Assembly: GCA_022866195.1 (NCBI GenBank)
Contig: JALHUF010000681.1
Location: forward strand, 1-6,231
Length of the DNA: 6,231 nucleotides
From: Terriglobia bacterium
GTDB taxonomy: Bacteria > Acidobacteriota > Terriglobia > UBA7540
Reading direction: 5' to 3'
Shown: piece after piece, positions 1-5,986 of the stretch
How the letters are laid out: each line of letters opens with the position of its first letter
Numbering within the stretch: the stretch's first letter is position 1
The notes under the pieces: model-generated
Told to the model about the DNA's origin: nothing
The model's database searches: none
What the model saw: the letters and a program-made list of their open reading frames with translations, nothing else
Position numbers and translations under genes: made by a program

Positions 1-1
1 C

Positions 2-49
2 CGCCAGCTGGCAGCGCTCCGCGAGAAGTTTCTGGAGGAGGTAGCCTAG
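2..49 (+). CDS. C-terminal end of an unidentified protein (5' end outside the window)
   Basis: The frame starting at base 2 reads RQLAALREKFLEEVA and then TAG at 47-49. The alternating hydrophobic and charged residues are typical of a C-terminal amphipathic or coiled-coil helix, and no other frame here gives so protein-like a reading. Frame 1 also stays open, to about 216, but its Gly/Ser/Pro/Arg-rich composition does not look coding. Fifteen residues are too few to name a family. The next plus-strand gene starts about 195 bp later, so this is probably the last gene of a separate unit. Confidence 0.5.
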   Translation, partial: RQLAALREKFLEEVA

Positions 50-147
50 AGCAGTCACGCGGCGTTTGCAAGAAGGATTACTGCTCCGGCGTAGTTCCGT
101 CCGCGCCCTTCGCTGCCGACCCCGGGAACGCCGGACCATTGGCCACC

Positions 148-170
148 GCCTTGCCTGCGGCAGGCAGGGC
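148..170. repeat. 10-bp inverted repeat (hairpin) between genes
   Basis: GCCTTGCCTG (148-157) faces CAGGCAGGGC (161-170) across a 3-base CGG loop. Nine pairs are Watson-Crick and one is T:G. It lies about 100 bp after the first stop codon and about 75 bp before the helix-turn-helix gene. No T-run follows, so a standard intrinsic terminator is not supported. A dispersed palindromic (REP-like) element or an mRNA-end stabiliser is possible. The rest of 50-244 shows no convincing gene or RNA. Confidence 0.4.
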
Positions 171-232
171 TCGCAGACCTTCAAGGGGAGCCGGCAAGTG
201 TGACAGGGCGCGTTGATTCTCACGCCAAGCCT

Positions 233-237
233 GAGGT
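233..237 (+). promoter_or_regulatory. Ribosome binding site favouring the ATG at 245
   Basis: GAGGT ends 7 bases before the ATG at 245, a good Shine-Dalgarno match and spacing. A competing AAGGGGAG at 183-190 lies 9 bases before an in-frame GTG at 200, which would add 15 residues. The ATG is preferred because it is the stronger start codon, and the extra residues add nothing to the recognisable domain. Confidence 0.45.
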
Positions 238-244
238 AATCACA

Positions 245-514
245 ATGGACGTCCTGCAACAGGGGGCAGCCGGCTCCGCGCCGCCGGCGTCTCGAGCAGA
301 CTCGAACGCCCCCGTGGCTCCGCCCATGCTCTCCCCACAGACCGCTTGGCGGGTCCTCTGCCGCCGCACGGGAGGACACATCTCGCGCGCTACCTTTTAC
401 CGCTGGGTGAGTGAAGGGAAGGTGCTTTCCATTCGCCTGGGGATTCACATCTTCATTCCCCGGCCCTCGTTGGAGGATTTGATCAAGCGCTGCCTGGCCG
501 GACAACGATTTTGA
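245..514 (+). CDS. Small excisionase/MerR-like helix-turn-helix DNA-binding protein
   Basis: This 89-residue protein has a Pro/Ala/Ser-rich, probably disordered tail (residues 1-30) followed by a compact DNA-binding domain (about 33-88). The segment ISRATFYRWVSEGKV (46-60) matches the HTH of the HTH_17/excisionase family (pattern SrxTlYRwvxxGkl). The following RLG...FIPRPSLEDLI (65-80) is the typical hairpin wing and closing helix (pattern RlGrr..Ipr..leefl). Such proteins are recombination directionality factors, plasmid or phage regulators, or small stand-alone transcription factors. No integrase, phage gene or attachment site is visible nearby, so a local regulator is as likely as an excisionase. 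The target DNA is unknown. An alternative GTG start at 200 would give 104 residues. Confidence 0.75.
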   Translation: MDVLQQGAAGSAPPASRADSNAPVAPPMLSPQTAWRVLCRRTGGHISRATFYRWVSEGKVLSIRLGIHIFIPRPSLEDLIKRCLAGQRF

Positions 515-530
515 GCGGCGGCAGCGCCGC
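515..530. repeat. GC hairpin directly after the helix-turn-helix gene
   Basis: GCGGCG (515-520) and CGCCGC (525-530) form a perfect 6-bp stem with a GCAG loop, beginning on the base after the TGA stop. No T-run follows. It could mark the mRNA end, but in DNA this GC-rich such stems arise easily by chance. Confidence 0.3.
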
Positions 531-776
531 GGGGAAGTAGGCTGACGGGTTGCCCCGCAGAGCCCAGACGGCGCCCCCGGCTCGCGCCTGGGCAGAGCCG
601 GAGGGAGGAATCTTCAATTCTGGGCTTCCCTTGCCAAAAGTTCCCGTGCCACAATGGAGATGGGACGGTTGAGAGGTGCAGGCCCGTGCAGGCCGCACCC
701 ACTGAGCCATATCCCCAAGCGGAGGTTGGTGAACTAAGGGGCGCCGGCACTCCGAAGGTACCGCGTCCCTTCAGCG
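531..776 (+). other. Intergenic region without a recognisable gene
   Basis: No frame here gives a protein-like translation, and I recognise no known RNA fold. It holds a near-tandem copy of a 9-base unit, GTGCAGGCC at 676-684 and 686-694. The same stretch can fold as GGTGC/GCACC (675-679 with 695-699) plus GGCC/GGCC (681-684 with 691-694) around a 6-base loop, with A680 bulged. No convincing promoter for the downstream membrane-protein gene was found. TTGCCA at 631 has no good -10 partner at the right distance. Confidence 0.4.
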
Positions 777-1334
777 ATGAAACGCAAGCGAGCGAAAACG
801 TCGGGGCATCCGTGGCGCGAGCGCGTGCGCCGCTGGGGAAGGTTCATCTATCTGCGCCTGGTACGGCAGAACGATGAGCCGGATAAGATCGCCAAAGGGG
901 TCGGCCTCGGCGTCTTCCTGGGCATCTTCCCCACCTTTGGTGTGGGAGTAATTCTGGCCGTCCTGATCGCCACTTGGGTGAGGTGGAATCGTGCTTCGGC
1001 GGCTCTAGGCACCCTCATTATGAACCCGTTCTTCAACCCTTTCTTTGTCTCCCTCAGCGTCCTGGCTGGGAACCTGCTGGTTCCGGCCCGGCTGCGGATT
1101 ACTGTGGAAAGCTTCCGCAAGGGCAAGCTGTGGTCGGGGTTGTTCCACGCCGTCCCGGTGTACCTGCTGGGCAACATCCTCGTGTCGACTCTCTTTGCCG
1201 TGCTGGCGTACTGGGTGGCACTGGGAGCCATTAAGGCATACCGGCAACGGCGCGCCGCAGCCCGCCTGGCAGCTTTAGCCTCCGCGGAGGCCGCCAGTTA
1301 CCCGCAGAGCCCACCGCCCACCAAACCGCAATAG
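777..1334 (+). CDS. DUF2062-family integral membrane protein
   Basis: This 185-residue protein has a basic N-terminus (about 1-30, many Lys/Arg) and three hydrophobic stretches, about 41-68, 76-101 and 121-150. It ends in a polar Ala/Arg/Pro-rich tail. The segment KGVGLGVFLGIFPTFGVGVI (40-59), then WNRASAALGT and NPFFNPFF (83-90), is the DUF2062 signature: a Gly-rich first helix with a 'P.FG' turn, then an 'N...a..GT...NP' loop. The biochemical role of the family is not established. It is placed in the inner membrane, sometimes near envelope or glycan genes. No envelope-biosynthesis neighbour is visible here. The ATG at 777 is the only usual start codon after the in-frame stop at 735. Its ribosome site is poor: AAGG at 755-758 is 18 bases away. 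Confidence 0.85.
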   Translation: MKRKRAKTSGHPWRERVRRWGRFIYLRLVRQNDEPDKIAKGVGLGVFLGIFPTFGVGVILAVLIATWVRWNRASAALGTLIMNPFFNPFFVSLSVLAGNLLVPARLRITVESFRKGKLWSGLFHAVPVYLLGNILVSTLFAVLAYWVALGAIKAYRQRRAAARLAALASAEAASYPQSPPPTKPQ

Positions 1335-1350
1335 ACTGGCTACGTTCGCT

Positions 1351-1384
1351 TGCTCCCCCGAAGCCTCCCCAAGAGCCGGGAGCA
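1351..1384. repeat. Weak inverted repeat after the DUF2062 gene
   Basis: TGCTCCC (1351-1357) and GGGAGCA (1378-1384) are perfect 7-bp inverted arms with a 20-base loop, starting 16 bp after the stop. The long loop and lack of a T-run make it a poor terminator. It is listed as the only candidate 3' structure for that gene. Confidence 0.2.
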
Positions 1385-1423
1385 GTCAAAACGTCTGAAG
1401 TCGGCGCGTGCCTTTGATTCCGA

Positions 1424-1453
1424 TTGACAGGGCTGCGACATACTTGGCAATCT
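1424..1453 (+). promoter_or_regulatory. Possible promoter of the vWA gene (good -35, poor -10)
   Basis: TTGACA at 1424-1429 is a perfect sigma-70 -35 hexamer. The best -10 at 17-18 bp spacing (GCAATC or CAATCT, 1447-1453) matches poorly. A second -35-like TTGACC lies at 1468-1473. Placement upstream of the secreted protein gene is reasonable, but the lack of a good -10 keeps this tentative. Confidence 0.22.
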
Positions 1454-1472
1454 GTTGCGCGTCGGAGTTGAC

Positions 1473-1488
1473 CGCTGGCGCGCTGGCG
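1473..1488. repeat. Perfect tandem 8-bp duplication upstream of the vWA gene
   Basis: CGCTGGCG occurs twice, head to tail (1473-1480 and 1481-1488), about 95 bp before the chosen start. It could be a small slippage product or paired half-sites for a regulator. Nothing else supports a function. Confidence 0.35.
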
Positions 1489-1570
1489 GAGCCTATCAGC
1501 CTTCGCCGCTGAGTCACCCTGAGAGAGCGGTTGTCCTCAACCCTCCAGGATGTTACTTTGGAGTTCGTAT

Positions 1571-1577
1571 AAGGTGA
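1571..1577 (+). promoter_or_regulatory. Ribosome binding site deciding the GTG start at 1583
   Basis: AAGGTGA is strongly complementary to the 3' end of 16S rRNA and ends 5 bases before an in-frame GTG at 1583. The upstream ATG at 1550 has no comparable site. Starting at 1583 also gives a signal peptide of normal length, so sequence and protein evidence agree. Confidence 0.55.
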
Positions 1578-1582
1578 CCGGG

Positions 1583-2959
1583 GTGCATCGAAGCGCGCGC
1601 CAATTCTGGATGTTCCACGCCGCAATCTTCTCCCTCGCCTGGGGAACAATCGCCTCCGCGCAGCAAACCGCAGTTCCATCGGCGACCATCAAGGTTGAAG
1701 TTAGGCAGGTCCTGGTGCCGGTGGTGGTCACCGACAAGAAGGGTCACCATGTAACCGGCCTGAGAGCCAGAGACTTCCAGGTCCTGGAAGATGGCGTGGC
1801 GCAGCGGGTGGTCGCCTTCAGCACCGAGGCGGAAGGCGCCGCGCAACTGTTTCAGCCCGAGCCCGCAGCGGCGGGGCCGCCATCTGCTCTACCCTCTCCC
1901 AAACCTCCCGTGGAGGTGAACCCTGCGCCTCGTCGCACTTATCTCCTGTGCGTGGACACGCTGAACTCAGCCTTCACGAACTTTTCCAGTGTCCGGTCTG
2001 CACTCCAAAGCCTCTTCAAGCAAGAACGAAGCAGCGATTCGCAATATGCCATCGTGGCTCTGGGCCGGCGGCCGCTCATCGTGCAGAATCTGACGCGTGA
2101 CCCTGCCGCGGTACTGGCCGCCATCAACAGCAAGGGACTTACCCGGGCGATCCAGCAAAGTGAAAGTACAAACCTGGCCCAGCAGGAGCGCGAGTTGACG
2201 ACGATGCTGGCCGATTACTGCCAGAGGTGTTCCTGCGCCGGCACAGCGCTTCCCTCCAGCCGAACCTCGGGCGGCACCGATCAGGTCTGCATGGGGAAGT
2301 GGGCCAGAATTGAGATGTGGGCGGGAGCCGCCGCGCAGGAGCGCACGGCCCTGTTGCGCAGCTTCCTGCGCGACCTTCGCGCTCTGGTGGAGCAGGTGGC
2401 GCGACAACCGGGCAAGCGCACCCTGGTTTTCGTTTCCGACGGCTTCAACCTCCGTCCGGGGCGCGACCTGTTTGGCATCATGGCGGCCTACTCCCGGGAT
2501 CAGGGCGTACAGCTGAAGAATCCTGGCGACTACATGGGACCGGAGATGCATGAGATCGTTCGCCTGGCGACAGCCCGCGACGTGACGTTCTATACGCTCG
2601 ATTCGCGCGGGCTCTATACGCCCATGGGCGCCGGCTTCGATGCGAGTGAGGAGCCTCAGATAACAAGGCTTATTGTGCTGCTGCCGGAAATACAGCAGCA
2701 GAAGGAAACTATGGCTCTCGAGAACCAGGACGCGTTGGCGGAGTTGGCCGCGGCCACCGGGGGCGTGTTCGTGCGTAACACCAATGACCTGGCGCAGGGA
2801 ATGCGGCAGGCCTTGGCGGACGGGCGCGAATACTACTTGCTGGCTTACGTGCCCAGCAACAGGGCGGCCGATGGCAAGTTCCGCGAAATCAAGGTGGAGG
2901 TAAGAGAGAAGAACCTCCTCGTGCGGGCCAAGCGCGGCTACTGGGCGCCCACGACGTAG
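1583..2959 (+). CDS. Secreted VWFA-related (acidobacterial type) protein
   Basis: This 458-residue protein belongs to the VWFA-related Acidobacterial domain group (TIGR03436-type), secreted proteins of unknown role that probably act in adhesion or protein binding. A signal peptide covers 1-26: HRSAR n-region, FWMFHAAIFSLAW core, and a likely cut after ASA before QQ. A beta domain at about 35-80 carries VLVPVVVTDKKG and DFQVLEDGVAQRVVAFS. A Pro/Ala-rich linker follows (about 82-115), then the vWA-like fold (about 118-400). The metal site looks degenerate: DTLNS (Asp125, Asn128, Ser129) replaces DxSxS, and VSDG (Asp286) supplies the later acidic position. Near the end, YYLLAYVP and VRAKRGYWAP are family hallmarks. 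An insert carries Cys213, Cys216, Cys218 and Cys236. An ATG at 1550 would add 11 residues but lacks a ribosome site. The gene stands alone and converges on the propeller gene. Confidence 0.88.
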   Translation: MHRSARQFWMFHAAIFSLAWGTIASAQQTAVPSATIKVEVRQVLVPVVVTDKKGHHVTGLRARDFQVLEDGVAQRVVAFSTEAEGAAQLFQPEPAAAGPPSALPSPKPPVEVNPAPRRTYLLCVDTLNSAFTNFSSVRSALQSLFKQERSSDSQYAIVALGRRPLIVQNLTRDPAAVLAAINSKGLTRAIQQSESTNLAQQERELTTMLADYCQRCSCAGTALPSSRTSGGTDQVCMGKWARIEMWAGAAAQERTALLRSFLRDLRALVEQVARQPGKRTLVFVSDGFNLRPGRDLFGIMAAYSRDQGVQLKNPGDYMGPEMHEIVRLATARDVTFYTLDSRGLYTPMGAGFDASEEPQITRLIVLLPEIQQQKETMALENQDALAELAAATGGVFVRNTNDLAQGMRQALADGREYYLLAYVPSNRAADGKFREIKVEVREKNLLVRAKRGYWAPTT

Positions 2960-2999
2960 CCGGCCAAGCACTCCTTCGACAGGTTCGATGAGATGGAAT

Positions 3000-3017
3000 G
3001 AGGTCCCTCAGGGCCTC
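3000..3017. terminator. Possible shared terminator hairpin between convergent genes
   Basis: GAGGTCC (3000-3006) pairs with GGGCCTC (3011-3017) in a 7-bp stem with one T:G pair and a 4-base CTCA loop. It lies 41 bp past the vWA stop and 48 bp past the opposite-strand propeller stop, so it could end both transcripts. Only a short T-poor tail (TTAA) follows on the plus strand, so termination efficiency is doubtful. Confidence 0.35.
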
Positions 3018-3064
3018 TTAACGGCGCCGCGCTTCCTCACCTCGTCACGCCTCCGGGACAAACC

Positions 3065-4393
3065 CTACCCCAGGTTCTCGTACCATTTGACGTTTCCGGT
3101 GGATGCCCCGATCGCGACGACGTCCGGCCGACCGTCCCCATTCATGTCGGCCATCACCGCGCAGGAGGCGGCCATTTCCGTGTCCAGGGTCTGGCGTTCC
3201 CACTTCGTGCCCGCCGAGTCCGCTGCATAGTAAACGTAGAGGCTTGTTCCCGGGCCGCGAAATCCGGCCACAATCTCATCCTTTCCGTCACCATCGAGGT
3301 CAGCGCAGGCCAGGGCGTGACCCTCGCGGAAGGTGTCGTCAATCACGTGGCGGCTCCAGAGTTCGCCCTGCTTCCCTTCGCAGTAGACCACCACCTGCTC
3401 ACCGTGCCAGGGCTCAATCGTGGCCAGGAAGCGACGGTTCCCGCTTCGGCCCACTGCGACTTCACTTGCGCCGCGCCGCGGCCTTGAGACCTGGTCGCCC
3501 GTCGCGAGTTGGGTCTTGGTCCAGCGGAGGTCACTGCCCCGCCCCGTGGAGTGAAACAGGTGAACGCCCTCAAAACTCGCGGTCAGAAGTTCGTCGCGCC
3601 CATCACCGTCCCAGTCAATCACCGCGATGCCGTGCACCACGGTGAGCGACTCATCGATGAGGTGCCCGACCCACCCACCGTCCTTCAGGCTGGCGGCCGA
3701 CGCGTGGCCCCGCAGCAGCACCTCGGGCGGCTCGAACCAGGTGAGCGGCGCGCCAACCCTGTAATCCGGCGGTTCCGCACCATAGCCCAGCAGGGGCGCA
3801 GCAACCAGCTCCAGCCGCCCGTCGCCATCGAGGTCAGCCCAGCGCAGGCGGTGGGAGGTCGGAAGCTTGCCAATCAAGGTCAGTTTCCATTCCTCCGCGC
3901 TCGACGGCGATGTCCCGGCCTCCGAGTCTCCCGTCCCGCCCGCGGCCGGCGCGAACAGGGGAGCGGCGGCCCACCAGAGGCTACCCCCGTGCGTGCTGTC
4001 CTCCAGAGCAAAATCGCTGGCCAGGACCAAGCCCCGCGCGGGATACATGGGCACAAACAAAGGCGCCAGGTTGACGTACTGCCGGGTGAGGGTCGTGATG
4101 GGATGACTCTTCAAGCTCGGGTTCTCATACCATTCGACGAGGCTTTCTTCCGTACTGAGGGCCAGAATATCTGGCCGGCCATCGCCGTTCACATCAGCCA
4201 CCGCCACCTGGTAACCGCCTGGCATCTTGCCCACCGGATGCGCCTGCCAGCGAAGCATTTTTCGCGCTTTCATCCGAGCCTCCCCGCGCGCGCCCGCCTT
4301 TCCCGTCCCCAAGCCGGCGACAGCGCCGCAGGCACCAAGCACCCGCTGCACGAATTCTCGTCGTGGGTACGCACGCCGGACCCTATGGGGCAT
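3065..4393 (-). CDS. Tat-exported FG-GAP/VCBS-repeat beta-propeller protein
   Basis: This 442-residue protein begins with a twin-arginine signal: PRREFVQRV (residues 10-18, Arg11-Arg12) before a moderately hydrophobic VLGACGAVAGLG core and an AGA cut region near 35. Five calcium-binding loops of the form Dx[DN]GDG[RK]x[DE] follow, starting at about residues 67, 187, 260, 365 and 416, each followed by a beta strand. WYEN at 88-91 and 437-440 and WFEP at 219-222 are blade ends also typical of these proteins. Uneven loop spacing suggests a propeller of about seven blades, some degenerate. Such proteins are usually extracytoplasmic binding or scaffold proteins; no catalytic site is visible. A strong ribosome site (4279-4285) precedes an internal ATG at 4273. 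That start would give a 402-residue form without the signal. I chose 4393 because the Tat sequence is so well formed. The frame stays open upstream to 4807, but that part is antisense to leuC. Confidence 0.85.
   Translation of the reverse strand: MPHRVRRAYPRREFVQRVLGACGAVAGLGTGKAGARGEARMKARKMLRWQAHPVGKMPGGYQVAVADVNGDGRPDILALSTEESLVEWYENPSLKSHPITTLTRQYVNLAPLFVPMYPARGLVLASDFALEDSTHGGSLWWAAAPLFAPAAGGTGDSEAGTSPSSAEEWKLTLIGKLPTSHRLRWADLDGDGRLELVAAPLLGYGAEPPDYRVGAPLTWFEPPEVLLRGHASAASLKDGGWVGHLIDESLTVVHGIAVIDWDGDGRDELLTASFEGVHLFHSTGRGSDLRWTKTQLATGDQVSRPRRGASEVAVGRSGNRRFLATIEPWHGEQVVVYCEGKQGELWSRHVIDDTFREGHALACADLDGDGKDEIVAGFRGPGTSLYVYYAADSAGTKWERQTLDTEMAASCAVMADMNGDGRPDVVAIGASTGNVKWYENLG
4279..4285 (-). 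promoter_or_regulatory. Strong internal ribosome binding site in the propeller gene
   Basis: On the minus strand GGGGAGG ends 5 bases before the ATG at 4273, close to the ideal Shine-Dalgarno. The upstream ATG at 4393 has only GGGAG about 17 bases away. Translation from 4273 would skip the Tat signal. The site may be a real second start, or a coincidence of Gly/Glu codons in GC-rich DNA. Confidence 0.45.
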
Positions 4394-4404
4394 AAGCAAA
4401 CGCG

Positions 4405-4432
4405 ATTCTACTCCCGCGCGGCACTGAGGCAA
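4405..4432 (-). promoter_or_regulatory. Possible promoter of the propeller gene
   Basis: Read on the minus strand, TTGCCT (4427-4432), 16 bp, then TAGAAT (4405-4410) matches sigma-70 at 4 and 5 of 6 positions. Only 11 bases separate the -10 from the ATG at 4393, so the transcript would be nearly leaderless from that start. It would have a leader of about 125 bases for the internal start at 4273. Confidence 0.35.
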
Positions 4433-4479
4433 ACCGTAATTGCGGAGAAAGGCCCGCCGAGTGTGGCCAGGCCGCGGGT

Positions 4480-4508
4480 TTGAAACGTCATGTCCGGTCG
4501 CGTATAAT
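4480..4508 (+). promoter_or_regulatory. leuC: Strong sigma-70-type promoter of leuC
   Basis: TTGAAA (4480-4485), a 17-bp spacer, and a perfect TATAAT (4503-4508) form a near-consensus promoter. Transcription would start near 4514-4516, leaving a leader of about 45 bases before the leuC ATG. The leader holds no obvious leader peptide or T-box-like structure, so attenuation is not indicated. Confidence 0.75.
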
Positions 4509-4536
4509 CTCCCGTTGGCAGGGCGCCCGGGAGATT
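4506..4536. promoter_or_regulatory. Perfect 9-bp inverted repeat over the leuC -10 and start point: candidate operator
   Basis: AATCTCCCG (4506-4514) and CGGGAGATT (4528-4536) are exact inverse copies separated by 13 bp, with arm centres 22 bp apart, about two helical turns. The left arm takes in the last three bases of TATAAT and the right arm lies in the early transcribed region, the usual place for repressor binding. Because most of the left arm lies upstream of the expected transcript start, a DNA site fits better than an RNA hairpin. The regulator is not identifiable. Confidence 0.5.
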
Positions 4537-4558
4537 CTGAATCGGTGAACTGAAGAAA

Positions 4559-5980
4559 ATGCCGCTGCGTACCATGTACGGAAAAATCTGGGAGGCCCAT
4601 GTGGTCAGTGAGGAGTCGGGCCAGCCCGCGGTCATTTACATCGACCGGCATCTCATTCACGAAGGGACTTCCGCGCAGGCGTTTGCCGGGTTGAAGGCCG
4701 CCGGGCGCCGCGTGCGCCGGCCAGACCTCTGCTTCGCGGTGATGGACCACTCGGTGCCAACCAAGGACCGCCATCTCCCGCTGGTGGACACGGTAGCAGC
4801 GGCGCAATTCGCGGTGCTGGAGCGCAACTGCCGGGAAGCGGGCATCCTACTGATCGACATGCACAGCCGCCACCAAGGCATCGTGCACGTCATCGGGCCG
4901 GAACTGGGCATCAGCCAGCCCGGGCAGACCATCGTCTGTGGCGACAGCCACACCGCGACGCACGGGGCCGTGGGCGCGCTCGCCTTCGGTATCGGCACCA
5001 GCGAGGTCGAGCACGTCCTGGCCACGCAGTGCCTCTCTCAGTTCAAGTCCAGGACGATGCAGGTGCGCCTTGAGGGCCGGCGGCAGCGTGGGGTCACGGC
5101 GAAGGACTTGATTCTGGCCATCATCGGCAAGATTGGAATCGCCGGCGGTACCGGCCACGTCAGTGAATATGCCGGCGAAGCCATCCGCGCGCTCTCCATG
5201 GAAGGCCGGATGACGGTCTGCAACATGACCATCGAAGGCGGGGCGCGGGCGGGAATGGTGGCGCCGGACCGGACGACCTTCGCTTACCTTGAGGGACGCC
5301 CGTTCGTCCCGCGCGGGAAGGACTTTCAGACGGCGGTCGAACACTGGAAATCCGTCGCGAGCGATCCGGGCGCAGCCTTTGACCGCGTGCTGGAACTCGA
5401 CGCCGCGCAGATTGCACCTCAGGTCACCTGGGGCACGAATCCCGGGATGGTCGCGGACGTGACCGGGCGAGTGCCTGAGCCCAGTTCCTTCGCTAACCCG
5501 GTGGAGCGCGAGGCGGCCGAGCGCGCGCTCAAGTACATGGGCCTCACGCCTGGAACTCGCCTGGTGGATATCCCCGTGGACTGCGTTTTCATCGGCTCCT
5601 GCACCAATTCGCGCTGGGAGGATCTGCGCTTGGCCGCGCGAGTGGTGGCAGGCAAGAAGGTGGCCCCCACGGTCAAGCACGCGCTCGTCGTCCCCGGCTC
5701 CATGACCATCAAGGCGCAGGCGGAACGGGAAGGGCTCGATAAGATCTTTCTCGAGGCGGGATTTGAGTGGCGCGACGCCGGCTGCAGCATGTGCATCGGC
5801 ATGAACGCCGATGTGCTCGCCAGCGGCGAACGGAGCGCCAGCACCTCCAACCGCAACTTCGAGGGACGCCAGGGCAAGGGCGCGCGGACTCACTTGGTCA
5901 GCCCCATAATGGCCGCCGCGGCAGCGGTTGCCGGGCACTTCGTGGATGTCCGCGAGTGGGGCGTGGACGACTGTGAGTAG
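4559..5980 (+). CDS. leuC: 3-isopropylmalate dehydratase large subunit
   Basis: LeuC with LeuD isomerises 2-isopropylmalate to 3-isopropylmalate, the second step of leucine synthesis, in the cytoplasm. The 473 residues match the bacterial long form (466 in E. coli). The N-terminus GKIWEAHVV...[15 protein letters not shown] is typical. MDHSVPT (62-68) and [22 protein letters not shown] (from 128) are aconitase-fold motifs. The three [4Fe-4S] ligands are Cys348 (GSCTNSR), Cys409 and Cys412 (GCSMCIGMN). [12 protein letters not shown] (428-439) and [18 protein letters not shown] close the protein. All key residues are present, so it should be active. The ATG at 4559 aligns with the E. coli start. 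GGTGA (4544-4548) lies 10 bases upstream; a second ATG at 4574 is less likely. A near-consensus promoter with an operator-like repeat precedes the gene. leuD is not next to it inside the window. Confidence 0.97.
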   Translation: MPLRTMYGKIWEAHVVSEESGQPAVIYIDRHLIHEGTSAQAFAGLKAAGRRVRRPDLCFAVMDHSVPTKDRHLPLVDTVAAAQFAVLERNCREAGILLIDMHSRHQGIVHVIGPELGISQPGQTIVCGDSHTATHGAVGALAFGIGTSEVEHVLATQCLSQFKSRTMQVRLEGRRQRGVTAKDLILAIIGKIGIAGGTGHVSEYAGEAIRALSMEGRMTVCNMTIEGGARAGMVAPDRTTFAYLEGRPFVPRGKDFQTAVEHWKSVASDPGAAFDRVLELDAAQIAPQVTWGTNPGMVADVTGRVPEPSSFANPVEREAAERALKYMGLTPGTRLVDIPVDCVFIGSCTNSRWEDLRLAARVVAGKKVAPTVKHALVVPGSMTIKAQAEREGLDKIFLEAGFEWRDAGCSMCIGMNADVLASGERSASTSNRNFEGRQGKGARTHLVSPIMAAAAAVAGHFVDVREWGVDDCE

Positions 5981-5986
5981 TTGCAG

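Noticed and set aside
78..239. Minus-strand frame ending in a protein-like tail (stop at 78-80)
   Set aside because: It is closed upstream at 240-242, has no ATG, and is only about 53 codons of low-complexity Ala/Pro/Gly composition.
1967..2971. 334-codon open frame on the minus strand
   Set aside because: It is antisense to the vWA gene, which has a signal peptide and family motifs. The antisense protein has no recognisable feature.
2979..2992. tRNA-like T-loop string GGTTCGAT
   Set aside because: No acceptor stem, anticodon arm or D-arm can be built around it. It is a chance match in the convergent gap.
4310..4345. Lipoprotein box (LGAC) in the Tat segment of the propeller protein
   Set aside because: The cysteine (residue 22) sits at the start of the hydrophobic core, not after it, so it cannot act as a lipobox. 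The Tat/AxA reading fits better.
3509..4483. 324-codon open frame on the plus strand
   Set aside because: It is antisense to the propeller gene and its promoter region, and has Arg/Pro/Gln-rich composition without motifs.
4394..4807. Upstream extension of the propeller reading frame by 138 codons
   Set aside because: It would run through the divergent leuC promoter and antisense to the first 83 codons of leuC. The residues before the Tat segment look noncoding.
4847..5938. 363-codon open frame on the minus strand
   Set aside because: It lies wholly inside leuC, whose protein is unmistakable. The translation is rich in Arg, His, Gly and Ala with no domain, as expected for antisense of a high-GC gene.
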